Source: Bacteroidales bacterium
GTDB lineage: Bacteria; Bacteroidota; Bacteroidia; Bacteroidales; UBA932
NCBI GenBank assembly: GCA_017513445.1
Contig: JAFXFS010000004.1
Coordinates: forward strand, 1-64,000
DNA: 64,000 nt
Direction of reading: 5' to 3'
Under the pieces are notes generated by a model. It searched no databases, was not told where the DNA came from, and saw nothing but the letters and a program-made list of their open reading frames with translations. Made by a program: the position numbers and the translations under genes. Below, piece by piece: positions 8,000 through 19,593 of the stretch. Each line of letters opens with the position of its first letter. Within the stretch, counting starts at the first letter, position 1.

Positions 8000-9418
8000 A
8001 TGTCTCAACAACCAAAACATATTGTGGTGTGGGAACAGTGTCTTTCTATTATTGCAGACATTCTTCCAGAATCTCACTTCAAGACGTGGTTTGCACCTTT
8101 GAAGCCTTTGTCGCTTGATGGGTCAACTATCACTCTTGCTGTGCCAAGCCACTTCTTTGTAGAGTATATCGAGCAACATTTTCTCGATATGTTGGGTGCT
8201 GTTTTGAAAAGAGTTATTGGACCTAGTGCAAAATTGAATTATAGTGTGAATGTTGCTCAATCTTCACCAGCAATGTCAATCTCTGCACAAAATAAACAGA
8301 AATATACAAATAAGGGCTTTATGCCTGATGCTCCTTCAGGAGAGACCAATCCATATACAATCCCAGGAATTAAGCGCATAGTTGTAGATCCTCAACTTAA
8401 CCCAGTTTTTACATTTGAAAACTTTATTGAAGGAGATTGCAACAAGTTAGGACGCGAAGCGGGGATAACAATCGCAAAAAATCCTGGAAGAAACAGTTTT
8501 AATCCACTATTTATATATGGTGGCTCAGGTTTAGGAAAAACCCATCTGGCTCAAGCTATCGGTATTGCAATCAAAGATGCATTTCCTGATAAGGTTGTAC
8601 TATATATTCCAGCTAGCAGATTCAAGACTCAGTATATGAATGCTGCAAGTGTTAAGAATAAAGTATCTGATTTTATCAATTTCTATCAGAAGATTGATGT
8701 TTTGATAATTGATGATGTTCAAGAATTTGCAGATATGCCAGGTACTCAAAGAGCATTTTTCCAAATATTCAATCATCTACACCTTTCAGGTAAACAGTTA
8801 ATTCTTACTTCAGACAGAGCACCTGCCGAGATGCAGGGGTTGGAGGAGAGATTACTTTCTCGTTTCAAATGGGGGTTAGCAGCTGAATTGCTTCCACCTG
8901 CATACGAGACTAGAGTAGAAATCCTCAAATCTAAATGTCGTCAGGAGGGGGTAGATTTGGATGAGACAATTGTCAATTATCTGGCTAGCAAAATTACTGC
9001 GAATGTCAGAGAGCTTGAGGGTACACTATTTACATTGATTGCTCACGCTACATTGGCAAGAAGAGAGATTACCCTTGAATTGGCTCAGTCATTGGTAGAG
9101 AAGGTTGTGACTGAAAGCAAGACAGAATTGACTGTAGAAAGAATTCAGAATGTGGTATGTAACTACTTTGGAATCAAACCTGAAATGATTTTGTCAAAGA
9201 CAAGAAAAAGAGAGATTGTTCAGGCAAGACAGATTGCAATGTATTTGAGCAGAAACCACACAAAAAGCTCTTTAGCCACAATCGGATCTCAAATCGGTGG
9301 CAAAGATCACGCAACTGTACTTCACTCTTGTAACACTGTAAGTGATTTGATGGATACTGACCGCACATTCCGTCAATATATAGTTGATATTGAGAGACAG
9401 TTGACTGCGAATAATTAG
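8000..9418 (+). CDS. dnaA: Chromosomal replication initiator DnaA
   Basis: 472 residues, normal length. Domain I (about 1-90) binds the helicase loader or helicase; a variable linker reaches about residue 130. The AAA+ ATPase follows, with Walker A GGSGLGKTH near 175 and Walker B LIIDDVQEF near 235. The C-terminal helix-turn-helix domain (about 375-472) carries the DnaA signature GGKDHATVLHSC. It binds DnaA boxes and opens the origin when loaded with ATP. It is followed after 26 bases by pepD on the same strand. Confidence 0.98.
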   Translation: MSQQPKHIVVWEQCLSIIADILPESHFKTWFAPLKPLSLDGSTITLAVPSHFFVEYIEQHFLDMLGAVLKRVIGPSAKLNYSVNVAQSSPAMSISAQNKQKYTNKGFMPDAPSGETNPYTIPGIKRIVVDPQLNPVFTFENFIEGDCNKLGREAGITIAKNPGRNSFNPLFIYGGSGLGKTHLAQAIGIAIKDAFPDKVVLYIPASRFKTQYMNAASVKNKVSDFINFYQKIDVLIIDDVQEFADMPGTQRAFFQIFNHLHLSGKQLILTSDRAPAEMQGLEERLLSRFKWGLAAELLPPAYETRVEILKSKCRQEGVDLDETIVNYLASKITANVRELEGTLFTLIAHATLARREITLELAQSLVEKVVTESKTELTVERIQNVVCNYFGIKPEMILSKTRKREIVQARQIAMYLSRNHTKSSLATIGSQIGGKDHATVLHSCNTVSDLMDTDRTFRQYIVDIERQLTANN

Positions 9419-9444
9419 AGTTTAATTTTCTCAAATATATTATT

Positions 9445-10881
9445 ATGGGTACAGATCATCTATTATCTCTTTTTAAGGAGATAACACGTATCCCTCGTGA
9501 ATCTGGTCACGAGGAGCAGATTATCGCATATTTACAAAAGTTTGCCGAAGACAGAAATTTGGAATGTAAAACTGATGAAGCCGGTAATGTGCTGATTATC
9601 AAGGAAGCAACACCTGGTAAAGAGAATACTCCTACAATTATCTTACAGAGCCATTCAGATATGGTTTGCGAAAAAAACAGTGGAGTTGAACACGATTTTG
9701 CTAAAGATCCAATCAAGTATGTTATCGAAGATGGCTGGATGATTGCAAAAGATACAACTCTTGGTGCAGATTGTGGAATAGGAATGGCAGCACAATTGGC
9801 ACTATTGGAGGATGAAAATCTTGAGCACGGAAAAATAGAGGCACTCTTTACAACTGCAGAAGAGACAGGTCTTGATGGAGCAAAGGCACTTAAACCTGGT
9901 TTTTTAAGTGGTGATATATTGATTAACCTCGATTCCGAAGATGAGGGTGAACTCTTTATCGGTTGTGCCGGCGGATTGGATACAACTGCAGAATTTCACT
10001 ATACTCCAAAGAAATTAGCATCACATAAAGTCTCTGCTAAGTTTGGCTATTGTGGTGGTTTAGGAGGTCATAGTGGTGATGATATTGATAAAGGTAGAGC
10101 TAATGCTGTACAGATTTTAGGTCGCTTCCTTTATAGAGCTTACGAGAAGTGTGGTATTGAACTTTGCACAATTGATGGTGGTAATAAACGCAATGCTATT
10201 GCTCGTGAGGCCTATGCTGTGATTGCCTTTAATAGTAGTGACGAGGATAGAGTAGTTGAACTTTTCAACGAGACACTTGAAGCAGTACGTGATGAATATA
10301 GCTTGACAGATCCTAATCTACAAGGTATTGCGGAGCCAATCAAATGGGAGGGAGATGTGATTGATTCCAAAACTGTTAAGAATCTTATCTACTCATTGAA
10401 CTTCGCTCCACACGGAGTATTGGCAATGAGTGCATCTATGAAGGGAATGGTAGAGACATCTACTAACTTGGCCTCTGTAAAGGTTTTGGATAATAATATT
10501 ATCAGAGTTGGAACAAGTCAAAGAAGTTCTAACAATTATGCTAAATCCTTTGCTGGTCAACGAGTTGAAGCTGCTTTCAAGGCGGTAGGAGCAGAGGTTT
10601 CACACAATTCTGAATATCCTGGATGGCAACCAAGACTTGACTCAAAAATCCTTGAAACATCAGTTGCAGCCTATAAAAAACTCTTCAATGTAGATCCAAT
10701 TGTGCGCTCTATCCACGCAGGTCTTGAATGTGGACTATTCCTTGATATCTATCCAAATCTGGATATGATCTCTTTTGGACCAACAATTCGTGGAGTTCAC
10801 GCACCTGGTGAGAGATTGGATTTAGTATCATTAGATAAATTTTGGTTATTATTGCAAGAAATTATTAAAAGTATAAAGTAA
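9445..10881 (+). CDS. pepD: Aminoacyl-histidine dipeptidase (M20C, PepD-type)
   Basis: 478-residue cytosolic dizinc peptidase of the M20 family. Motifs in order: SHSDMV (metal His), DTTLGADCGIG (bridging Asp), TTAEETGLDGA (catalytic Glu and metal Glu), NLDSEDEG (metal Asp), and HAGLECGLF near the C-terminus (metal His). The dimerisation (lid) domain is inserted at about 190-390 and includes GGLGGHSGDDI. Homologues cleave Xaa-His and other dipeptides for amino-acid recycling. Its stop overlaps the rpe start by one base (TAATG), suggesting translational coupling. Confidence 0.93.
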   Translation: MGTDHLLSLFKEITRIPRESGHEEQIIAYLQKFAEDRNLECKTDEAGNVLIIKEATPGKENTPTIILQSHSDMVCEKNSGVEHDFAKDPIKYVIEDGWMIAKDTTLGADCGIGMAAQLALLEDENLEHGKIEALFTTAEETGLDGAKALKPGFLSGDILINLDSEDEGELFIGCAGGLDTTAEFHYTPKKLASHKVSAKFGYCGGLGGHSGDDIDKGRANAVQILGRFLYRAYEKCGIELCTIDGGNKRNAIAREAYAVIAFNSSDEDRVVELFNETLEAVRDEYSLTDPNLQGIAEPIKWEGDVIDSKTVKNLIYSLNFAPHGVLAMSASMKGMVETSTNLASVKVLDNNIIRVGTSQRSSNNYAKSFAGQRVEAAFKAVGAEVSHNSEYPGWQPRLDSKILETSVAAYKKLFNVDPIVRSIHAGLECGLFLDIYPNLDMISFGPTIRGVHAPGERLDLVSLDKFWLLLQEIIKSIK

Positions 10882-11525
10882 TGTTAATCGCACCTTCAAT
10901 GCTTTCAGCAGATTTTGCCAATCTGCAAAGAGATATAGAGATGGTAAATCAATCAGAGGCAGCTCTATTCCATCTTGATATTATGGATGGCCTCTTTGTC
11001 CCAAATATCTCTTACGGTTTTCCTGTTGTAAAGGCCATTGCAAAGTATGCAACAAAACCTTTGGATGCGCACTTGATGATTGTTGATCCCGATAGATATA
11101 TTCCCCAATTTGCACAATTGGGTGTAAAATATCTGAGTGTTCACTATGAGGCTTGTACCCATCTACATCGCACATTGCAACTTATTCGTTCAAATGGAAT
11201 GTTAGCAGGTGTTGCATTAAACCCACATACTCCTGTATCTCATTTGGAAGATATCCTTGAGTATTGTGATTTTGTACTTCTTATGTCTGTAAATCCAGGT
11301 TTTGGAGGTCAATCCTTTATCGATAGAATTTATAAGAAATGTTCAGAATTAAGGGAGATGATAAATTCTCGTGGCTTGAATGTGCAGATAGAGGTAGATG
11401 GAGGTGTAAATCTTGAAAATACTCCAAAATTAAAAGAGTGTGGAGCAGATATTCTTGTAGCTGGAAACACTGTATTTTCAGCTAAAGATCCACAACAGAC
11501 TATCTCTGATTTATCGGCCTTTTAG
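10881..11525 (+). CDS. rpe: Ribulose-phosphate 3-epimerase
   Basis: 214 residues, full length. It interconverts D-ribulose 5-phosphate and D-xylulose 5-phosphate in the pentose phosphate pathway. TIM barrel with the expected markers: APSMLSADFANL at the start (Ser and Asp), HLDIMDG (metal His and Asp), DAHLMI (metal His), VNPGFGGQ, and EVDGGV (metal/catalytic Asp) followed by the phosphate-binding AGNTVF. It overlaps pepD by one base. Its TAG stop interlocks with the TAA of the convergent birA. Confidence 0.97.
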   Translation: MLIAPSMLSADFANLQRDIEMVNQSEAALFHLDIMDGLFVPNISYGFPVVKAIAKYATKPLDAHLMIVDPDRYIPQFAQLGVKYLSVHYEACTHLHRTLQLIRSNGMLAGVALNPHTPVSHLEDILEYCDFVLLMSVNPGFGGQSFIDRIYKKCSELREMINSRGLNVQIEVDGGVNLENTPKLKECGADILVAGNTVFSAKDPQQTISDLSAF

Positions 11526-12265
11526 ATAATAAACTGAACCTCTTTAAAGGAGTAGATTCTTTCAAAGCCACTATCATCTTGAATAATGATTCTGGCACAG
11601 GAATCTACTCCTTTAATTATGCCTGTAAACTCTTCCTTTTTCAAAACATCGAAGAATTTTGCTCTCTCTTCAATCCTGTATAGCGACTCTTTATACTCTT
11701 TGTTAAGAATTGCTAAAACAGCACTATTTGATTGATTATCAACAACATTGTAAAGATTTTCTAGCTCAGATAGTACCCTTTTTAACTCAATATTTCTAAA
11801 GTATAAACCACTCTTCTCCAATTTGATGGATGTTGGGTTGGGAGCATTACTAACAAACTTTGTTTGATTAAGGTTAAGCCCTATTCCGATAATTGTAGAT
11901 GACACTTTGTCACGATTTATGGTGTTGTTAATTAAAATTCCACAAATTTTTTTGTCGCCAATATAGATATCGTTAGGCCACTTGATTTTTGCCTTTAGAC
12001 CTCTCTTTTCAAGGTAGTTTACAATGGCGAGTGACACAAACTGAGATATTGCAAATTGCCCTTCAGATGAGATATGAGTAGGCTTAAGCACTATTGAGAA
12101 TGTTAGATTTTTCCCTTTCGCACTCTCCCAACTATTTCCACGCTGCCCCTTACCTGCACTCTGGAATGTGGCGGCAATCACACATTTATCCTCCAACTCC
12201 AAGAGATTATCTTCGCAGTAGCGATTTGTTGAATCAATTATATCGAACCATTTAATTTTCATCAT
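11522..12265 (-). CDS. birA: Biotin--[acetyl-CoA-carboxylase] ligase
   Basis: 247 residues covering only the catalytic and C-terminal domains. The N-terminal DNA-binding domain of E. coli BirA is absent, so this is a monofunctional ligase that attaches biotin to the biotin carboxyl carrier protein through biotinyl-AMP. Motifs: GKGQRGNSWES (biotin and AMP loop), LTFSIVLKP, KWPNDIYI (catalytic Lys) and KICGILIN. The start is either the ATG at 12265 or the adjacent one at 12262. The final four bases overlap the end of rpe on the other strand. Confidence 0.95.
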   Translation of the reverse strand: MMKIKWFDIIDSTNRYCEDNLLELEDKCVIAATFQSAGKGQRGNSWESAKGKNLTFSIVLKPTHISSEGQFAISQFVSLAIVNYLEKRGLKAKIKWPNDIYIGDKKICGILINNTINRDKVSSTIIGIGLNLNQTKFVSNAPNPTSIKLEKSGLYFRNIELKRVLSELENLYNVVDNQSNSAVLAILNKEYKESLYRIEERAKFFDVLKKEEFTGIIKGVDSCARIIIQDDSGFERIYSFKEVQFII

Positions 12266-12312
12266 ATCAAGGCAATAATGTCACTTTTGTAATTTTGGTA
12301 AAATAATTGCAG

Positions 12313-12320
12313 TATATTTG
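12313..12320 (+). promoter_or_regulatory. -7 promoter element of the rsfS-ftsH-cdsA-psd operon
   Basis: TATATTTG, 31 bases before the rsfS ATG. No TTTG lies at the ideal 19-20 base spacing (nearest spacings are 15 and 23), so only the -7 half is convincing. Confidence 0.5.
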
Positions 12321-12351
12321 TCAAATATTTATGCAAAAATAGTAATAGTTA

Positions 12352-12741
12352 ATGAAGAATAGTAATGCAACAAAGAATCAAGTTGATATTAATGATCAAT
12401 TTGAAGTGAAAACTATCGCAGAAGCGATGTTAGAGAAGAAAGCAAAGGGTGTAGTATCTTTGGATTTGAGAAATATTGGCACATCAATTTCCGACTACTT
12501 TGTCATTTGTAATGCTGATTCAACAACTCAGGTAGTTGCTATATCTGATTATGTTGAGGAGATGATGGCAAAGAAATGTAAAAGAGATGTTGTAAGAATG
12601 CAGGGTAGAGAGAATGCTTTCTGGATCATTTTAGATTATACTACAATTGTAGTCCATATATTTTTGACTGAATATAGAGAGTTCTATAGGTTAGAGGATT
12701 TGTGGGCAGATTCAGCAAAAACAGTTTACGAAGAGGAGTAA
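12352..12741 (+). CDS. rsfS: Ribosome silencing factor RsfS
   Basis: 129 residues, family DUF143/RsfS. It binds ribosomal protein L14 on the large subunit and blocks subunit joining during starvation. The core includes GVVSLDLRN, SDYFVICNADST and HIFLTEYREFYRLEDLW near the end, all family hallmarks. First gene of a plus-strand run; the stop is one base before the ftsH ATG. Confidence 0.95.
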   Translation: MKNSNATKNQVDINDQFEVKTIAEAMLEKKAKGVVSLDLRNIGTSISDYFVICNADSTTQVVAISDYVEEMMAKKCKRDVVRMQGRENAFWIILDYTTIVVHIFLTEYREFYRLEDLWADSAKTVYEEE

Positions 12742-12742
12742 T

Positions 12743-14697
<1,955 letters not shown>

Positions 14698-14698
<1 letters not shown>

Positions 14699-15525
14699 TG
14701 AATATAAAGTCATTGATAAAGAGAACATTAAGCGGCATAATATTTTTTGTCGTTATGGTGCTTTGTTCTCTTAACCAATGGACATTTCTACTCTCAGTGC
14801 TGTTTGTATCTACAGTTATATTCTGTGAGTATTTTAATTTATCAATAGAAAAGACTCAATATAAAGTGGAGAAACTTTTAGCTCTGCTTTCTTTGAATCT
14901 TCAGCTGGTTATCCTCTTTTTATCAAGGAAGTCGATTTTGCCGGATGAGTTGATACTCCTCTCATTCCTGCCGATTATTGTAATTCTAATCAGGTCTTTG
15001 TATCGAGAAGAGAATAAAGCGTTGTCGCATATTTTCTACCCTTTTGTGTATATCGCACTTCCATTTGCATCGGCTATTATGCTGACTGTTAATCAATTAG
15101 GGGAATTTGACTATACAATCTATCTCTATCTTTTCTTCATTATATGGTCTAACGATGTTGGTGCTTATGTTTTTGGAATGACCTTCGGCCAGAAGAACGG
15201 ACACAAGCTCTTCCCATCAGTTTCTCCAAAAAAATCTTGGGAAGGGGTAATAGGTGGTGCATTTGTAGCACTCTTAATAACAATATTTTTAAGATATATC
15301 CATTGGATTGAATTGCCAATCCTTCACTCATTAATATTAACTCTACTGATAATAATCTTCTCAACATACGGGGATTTAGTAGAGTCAAAACTGAAAAGAG
15401 CTTATGGAGTCAAAGACTCCGGTAACATTATGCCTGGCCACGGCGGTTTGCTAGATAGATTCGACGGAGCTCTTTTCGCAATACCTATTGCACTAATTTA
15501 CCTAACCTTATTTGCACTAATTTAA
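14698..15525 (+). CDS. cdsA: Phosphatidate cytidylyltransferase
   Basis: 275-residue polytopic membrane enzyme making CDP-diacylglycerol from phosphatidic acid and CTP, the branch point of phospholipid synthesis. About eight hydrophobic segments. The C-terminal signature is present: SPKKSWEGVIGG near residue 175 and MPGHGGLLDRFDG near 245, which hold the metal and CTP ligands. It overlaps ftsH by one base and is two bases from the phosphatidylserine decarboxylase gene, making a small phospholipid module. Confidence 0.96.
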
Positions 15526-15527
15526 TT

Positions 15528-16199
15528 ATGAAAATTCATAAAGAGGGTACCTCAATAATAGTAATAAATGCTGCTTTTTGGATTTTACTCTCACTTCTAT
15601 TTTACATATTCAATGGAGGGTTTGATAATATAGTAAACCATATTATTGCGGCAATCTCTCTATTTATGACTCTATTTGTACTCACATTCTTTAGAGTTCC
15701 TCAAAGAGAGGCCATTACAGGTGATTCATTGGTAGTCTCTCCGGGAGATGGAAAGGTTGTCAATATCAAGCGCACTCAAGAGAATGAATTTTTCAAAGGA
15801 GAGGCAATACAGATCTCTATTTTCTTGACATTTTTTAATGTCCACGTTACCTGGTTTCCAATCGCAGGTATAGTTAAATATTTCAAGTATCATCCTGGTA
15901 AATATATAGTAGCATTCCATCCAAAGGCGTCAGAGAAGAATGAACGTACAACTATTGGTATGGAGACTAAAAGCGGCAAGAGAATTATGTTTCGCCAAAT
16001 AGCAGGTATTGTAGCTCGTAGAGTTGTTTGCTATGCAAAAGAGGGTGAATTTTTCGAACAAAACCAAGAGGCAGGATTTATCAAATTCGGCTCTCGACTT
16101 GATGTTTTTCTACCGGTTGATAGCGAAATTATCTGTAAAATAGGAGATCAAGTGAGAGGTCATATCTCACCGTTGGCTCGTCTAAGTGATTCAGAATAA
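15528..16199 (+). CDS. psd: Phosphatidylserine decarboxylase family protein
   Basis: 223 residues, the short form of the family. Two membrane-associated hydrophobic segments at about 9-28 and 32-50 precede the catalytic domain. DGKVV, FLTFFNVHVTW (His of the charge relay) and KFGSRLDVFLP near 190 match the family. The proenzyme cleaves itself at the Gly-Ser bond in this last motif, and the new pyruvoyl group decarboxylates phosphatidylserine to phosphatidylethanolamine. The neighbouring cdsA supplies the CDP-diacylglycerol used upstream; no phosphatidylserine synthase gene is in the window. Confidence 0.94.
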   Translation: MKIHKEGTSIIVINAAFWILLSLLFYIFNGGFDNIVNHIIAAISLFMTLFVLTFFRVPQREAITGDSLVVSPGDGKVVNIKRTQENEFFKGEAIQISIFLTFFNVHVTWFPIAGIVKYFKYHPGKYIVAFHPKASEKNERTTIGMETKSGKRIMFRQIAGIVARRVVCYAKEGEFFEQNQEAGFIKFGSRLDVFLPVDSEIICKIGDQVRGHISPLARLSDSE

Positions 16200-16204
16200 A
16201 TTAG

Positions 16205-17269
16205 TTACAATCCTAAAATCAATAATGTGTAGCCGACTATCGCTGCTACTGCACAATTCACAATTTTAGCATATAGGAATGATTTTTTGCTCTCAGCCAA
16301 AAGTGGTAGAGATGCGTGTCCATCCTGTGAAATAGAACTTGCCAGAAGGACTGAAAATGGTACCAGGCCACTTGCATATAGTGTAATAAATATCAAATGT
16401 GGTCCTGATTCAGGTATAAGGCCTATCAATATTGCCATCAACATTAGTAACGGAGTATGATATTTTGCCCAATCTCCCAAATCTAGATAATTCAAACCTA
16501 TTCCAATTACCAATAATGCTCCGAATGTCCACAAAAATATTGTAAGGATATGCTTTTTTATTACGTGATCCCAAAGATGCTCCTTTACGATGTGCTCGGA
16601 AGCTGTAGCAATAAAATACAATATCAATAGAGATAGTCCTGCAAATAGTAGGTTCAACCAATATTCACTTAATATATTTATTGAGTGGTGATGATGATGC
16701 TCACCGTGAGAGTGACTGTGTTCAAATAGCCCACTAACCAATCCTACAATAAAGAGTGCTATTGCAATGAGAAGTATAATTCTTTGAAGTGAAGCACTCT
16801 TAAGATTTTTAAGAGACCCCTTCTCATATTTAACCTCATCGTGAATAGCAAACTCATCTTTGCAGTTGAATTTCTTATCTTTATTGGGTTTGTAGAATTT
16901 GTCAACAATAAGACCTGTAACTATTGCAATGCCAAATAGAATTGCAAATAGCAGTAGCGCCTTATCAGGAATTGCAGCAAGCATTACAAATGCCTCATCT
17001 CCAGAAGAGGCAATCATCATAGCAATAAGAGCGCCGAAACTTATCATTTTGTGGGTGTACAGAGAGACAGTGGCAAATCCACCCATACATCCTGGTATAA
17101 TGCCTAGAAAAGCACCTAAAGTGACTTGGTTTATACTCTTGTTCTGTATCTTTTTAAACCATTTACCACTCGTTGCGATGTTAATATACTCAATGGCCAG
17201 CATCATAATAATTACCAGACCGGTAATTAGAATGCTGTTCCTCAAGGCATCAATCAATATGTGTAACAT
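16205..17269 (-). CDS. Putative 10TM heavy-metal exporter with His-rich loop
   Basis: 354 residues with about ten hydrophobic segments. It resembles the putative ten-helix heavy-metal exporter family (arsenic-permease-like), with GAFLGIIPGCMGGF near residue 55 and its repeat-like partner GLIPESGPH near 290. Between the two halves a loop near 190 contains ten His within about 16 residues (HSHSHGEHHHHHS), a likely metal-binding segment. The ion is not known. It is six bases downstream of meaB, so probably one transcript with meaB and the DUF1573 gene. It converges with psd across only five bases. Confidence 0.75.
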   Translation of the reverse strand: MLHILIDALRNSILITGLVIIMMLAIEYINIATSGKWFKKIQNKSINQVTLGAFLGIIPGCMGGFATVSLYTHKMISFGALIAMMIASSGDEAFVMLAAIPDKALLLFAILFGIAIVTGLIVDKFYKPNKDKKFNCKDEFAIHDEVKYEKGSLKNLKSASLQRIILLIAIALFIVGLVSGLFEHSHSHGEHHHHHSINILSEYWLNLLFAGLSLLILYFIATASEHIVKEHLWDHVIKKHILTIFLWTFGALLVIGIGLNYLDLGDWAKYHTPLLMLMAILIGLIPESGPHLIFITLYASGLVPFSVLLASSISQDGHASLPLLAESKKSFLYAKIVNCAVAAIVGYTLLILGL

Positions 17270-17275
17270 ACTATG

Positions 17276-18397
17276 TTAGAATGTTTTATTTTCTTGAAAT
17301 TTTTCAAACAATTCCGTTGCTGCTGCAAAAGATTCAAATTTTCCATCCAATACAGCTTGCTCATATTCAGGGAGTAATTTTTCGACCATTGGATTTTCAT
17401 AAAATGAATTTTTAAGAGATTCATTTATGCTTTCATACATCCAGAATCGAGATTGTTCTCTTCTCTTGCGTTGATAGTAACCATTACCCTGAACTAATTC
17501 GAAATATTCATAAATTTTATCTAAAATCTCAGTAAGACCTGTCTTATTTACAGCCGAAGAGGTAAGTGCTGTTGGAACCCAACCTGACTCAGTAGGAGGG
17601 AAGAGATGTAGGGCATTAGCATATAGAGCTCTTGCCATAGATGCTTTATCTATATTTGTTCCATCAGCCTTGGTAATTGCTATTAGGTCTGACATCTCCA
17701 TAATACCTCTCTTGATACCCTGAAGGTCGTCACCTGCTCCTGATAGCATCAAAAGAAGGAAGAAATCACTCATAGAATGAACAGCAATTTCGGATTGTCC
17801 GACGCCTACTGTCTCAATGAAAATAACATCGTAACCGGCTGCTTCACATAGAATTACAGTCTCACGTGTTTTTCTTGCTACACCACCTAATGAACCAGCA
17901 CTCGGACTAGGCCTGATAAATGCCTTTGGATCATTACATAGTGTCTCCATACGTGTTTTATCTCCAAGGATACTACCTTTACTCTTCTCAGAACTTGGGT
18001 CAATGGCAAGCACGGCAAGTTTATGTCCCTTAGATGTCAAAAGTCCACCGAATGCCTCTATAAATGTACTTTTACCTGCACCTGGAACACCTGTGATGCC
18101 GATACGCATACTTTTAATCTGATTCGAACGCTCTTGGCATCTCTGAATAATTGTTTGAGCCAAAGCTCTGTTTTCAGGTAAAGAGTTCTCTATCAATGTG
18201 ATAGCTTGGCTAAGGATTGTAGTATTACCCGCAAAAATACCCTCCACAAATTGGTCCGCACTCATCTGAGTAGGACGTTTTTTCAAAAATCTGCTCAAAT
18301 ATGGATTTACTACAGGTGGTTGCTCTACACCCTTATTTACGATTAAAGCAGTATCATCATTTTTATAATCATCAAAAAAGTCGCCTTGTTTTTCCAT
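17276..18397 (-). CDS. meaB: Methylmalonyl-CoA mutase-associated GTPase MeaB
   Basis: 373-residue G3E-family GTPase that guards and helps load adenosylcobalamin into methylmalonyl-CoA mutase. Motifs: Walker A GVPGAGKSTFIE near 102, DPSSEKSKGSILGDKTRM (switch I region), ETVGVGQSE (switch II) and ITKADG (base recognition). A C-terminal helical arm for dimerisation is present at about 310-373. No mutase gene is visible here. It is 16 bases after the DUF1573 gene on the same strand. Confidence 0.95.
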   Translation of the reverse strand: MEKQGDFFDDYKNDDTALIVNKGVEQPPVVNPYLSRFLKKRPTQMSADQFVEGIFAGNTTILSQAITLIENSLPENRALAQTIIQRCQERSNQIKSMRIGITGVPGAGKSTFIEAFGGLLTSKGHKLAVLAIDPSSEKSKGSILGDKTRMETLCNDPKAFIRPSPSAGSLGGVARKTRETVILCEAAGYDVIFIETVGVGQSEIAVHSMSDFFLLLMLSGAGDDLQGIKRGIMEMSDLIAITKADGTNIDKASMARALYANALHLFPPTESGWVPTALTSSAVNKTGLTEILDKIYEYFELVQGNGYYQRKRREQSRFWMYESINESLKNSFYENPMVEKLLPEYEQAVLDGKFESFAAATELFEKFQENKTF

Positions 18398-18413
18398 TGT
18401 AATCTCTATTTCT

Positions 18414-19508
18414 TTATTTTACAATTCCTGAGATAAATAGGTTAATCATCGGTCTGGAAGGAGAGTTGGTGATAAGTGTAATTGTATATAGTGTATCACC
18501 ATTTCCTTCAATTCCATTTATTATGCCTTTAATCTCTTTTGTTTCACCACCATTTATTGTAAGAGGAACTGCGCTCAAAATCTCAATAGATTCTGAACTA
18601 CTCTCTATTTTTCTAATAATTAGAGGATCTTTTCCCTTGTTTTGTACTGTAAATGAGTAATTTACATCGCTTCCAGATTTAACTTTGCCATATTCATAAA
18701 CTCCATTTTTTATGTATGGAAGCGGAGCATTTTTCATTTGTGCTTTACTCAGTTTATTAAAATCATCCTTGATGAATGCCTCAATTTTCAACTCTCCGGC
18801 TTTCGCACCATTGCCAGAGATGTTAAATTTGAAATCGATGTTACCCCACTCCTCTTCATTCATAAGTTTTGTGTCGATGGTATACTTAAGAGTGGCACTC
18901 TTTTTTGGATTTATAGGGTTTGAAGAGAGGGATAGAATCAAACCATTAGGAAGATTTGAGAATGTAACTTCCATCTTTTTTGATGATATATTCGCCAAAT
19001 CTATCTCACCTGTTTTTTTGCCACCCTGATCAACATATCCTGCAGTAAATGCACTCTTCTTAAATCCCAATCCACCAATTTTTAACGGATATAATTCACC
19101 GATACTCTTCTTCCTCTCGTGAGCTGAGCCTTTAATCTTCAGATTGATTGGTCTCTTATGCTCTGATGCATAAATAGTTATGCTCTTGTTGAAAGGATAT
19201 GGACCCTGGTCATTTTTGAATACCACCTCAATAGAGCCCTTCTCTCCCGGTTTGATAGGGGCTTTGCTCCATTTTGGAGTAGTACAACCGCAAGATGAAA
19301 TAATCTCGTGAATTACAACAGGAGCATCACCTACATTAGTATAGTTGAATTGACATTTTACACTTCCATCTTCAATCTGGATATCACCGAAATCGTGTGT
19401 GGTTTTCTCAAATTCAAGCTTTCCTTGTGCTGAAACGGCAATATTTGAGATTAACAATGCGAAAAATGTTACAAGATAAACCAATCTATTTCCCTTTGAA
19501 TTTCCCAT
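18414..19508 (-). CDS. DUF1573 domain protein, exported
   Basis: 364 residues from the ATG at 19508, which opens a signal peptide (MGNSKGNRLVYLV, cleaved about SAQ at residue 27-28). The longer frame to 19544 would begin upstream of the predicted promoter. The first Ig-like DUF1573 domain at about 32-125 has FEKTTHDFGDIQ and SSCGCTTPKW; a second such domain (YGKVKSGSDVNYSFTVQNKG) is at about 265-360. The domain is common in periplasmic or surface proteins of this phylum, and its role is unknown. It heads the three-gene minus operon with meaB. Confidence 0.8.
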   Translation of the reverse strand: MGNSKGNRLVYLVTFFALLISNIAVSAQGKLEFEKTTHDFGDIQIEDGSVKCQFNYTNVGDAPVVIHEIISSCGCTTPKWSKAPIKPGEKGSIEVVFKNDQGPYPFNKSITIYASEHKRPINLKIKGSAHERKKSIGELYPLKIGGLGFKKSAFTAGYVDQGGKKTGEIDLANISSKKMEVTFSNLPNGLILSLSSNPINPKKSATLKYTIDTKLMNEEEWGNIDFKFNISGNGAKAGELKIEAFIKDDFNKLSKAQMKNAPLPYIKNGVYEYGKVKSGSDVNYSFTVQNKGKDPLIIRKIESSSESIEILSAVPLTINGGETKEIKGIINGIEGNGDTLYTITLITNSPSRPMINLFISGIVK

Positions 19509-19522
19509 AGTGAATTTTTTTA

Positions 19523-19530
19523 CAAATATA
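19523..19530 (-). promoter_or_regulatory. -7 element of the DUF1573-meaB-exporter operon
   Basis: Minus-strand TATATTTG, 14 bases before the ATG at 19508. It lies between two candidate starts and favours the shorter protein. Confidence 0.5.
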
Positions 19531-19543
19531 AACTTTAGTTGCA

Positions 19544-19551
19544 TATCTTTG
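19544..19551 (+). promoter_or_regulatory. -7 element of the M16 peptidase gene
   Basis: TATCTTTG, divergent from the minus-strand element 13 bases away. Transcription would begin near 19557, compatible with the ATG at 19594 rather than the TTG at 19561. Confidence 0.5.
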
Positions 19552-19593
19552 TATTATTAATTGCATAAATCGAACCAAAAATATCTATTAATT

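Noticed and set aside
19561..19593. Upstream TTG start for the M16 peptidase
   Set aside because: The TTG adds 11 residues before a clear lipoprotein signal and lies only about nine bases from the promoter element.
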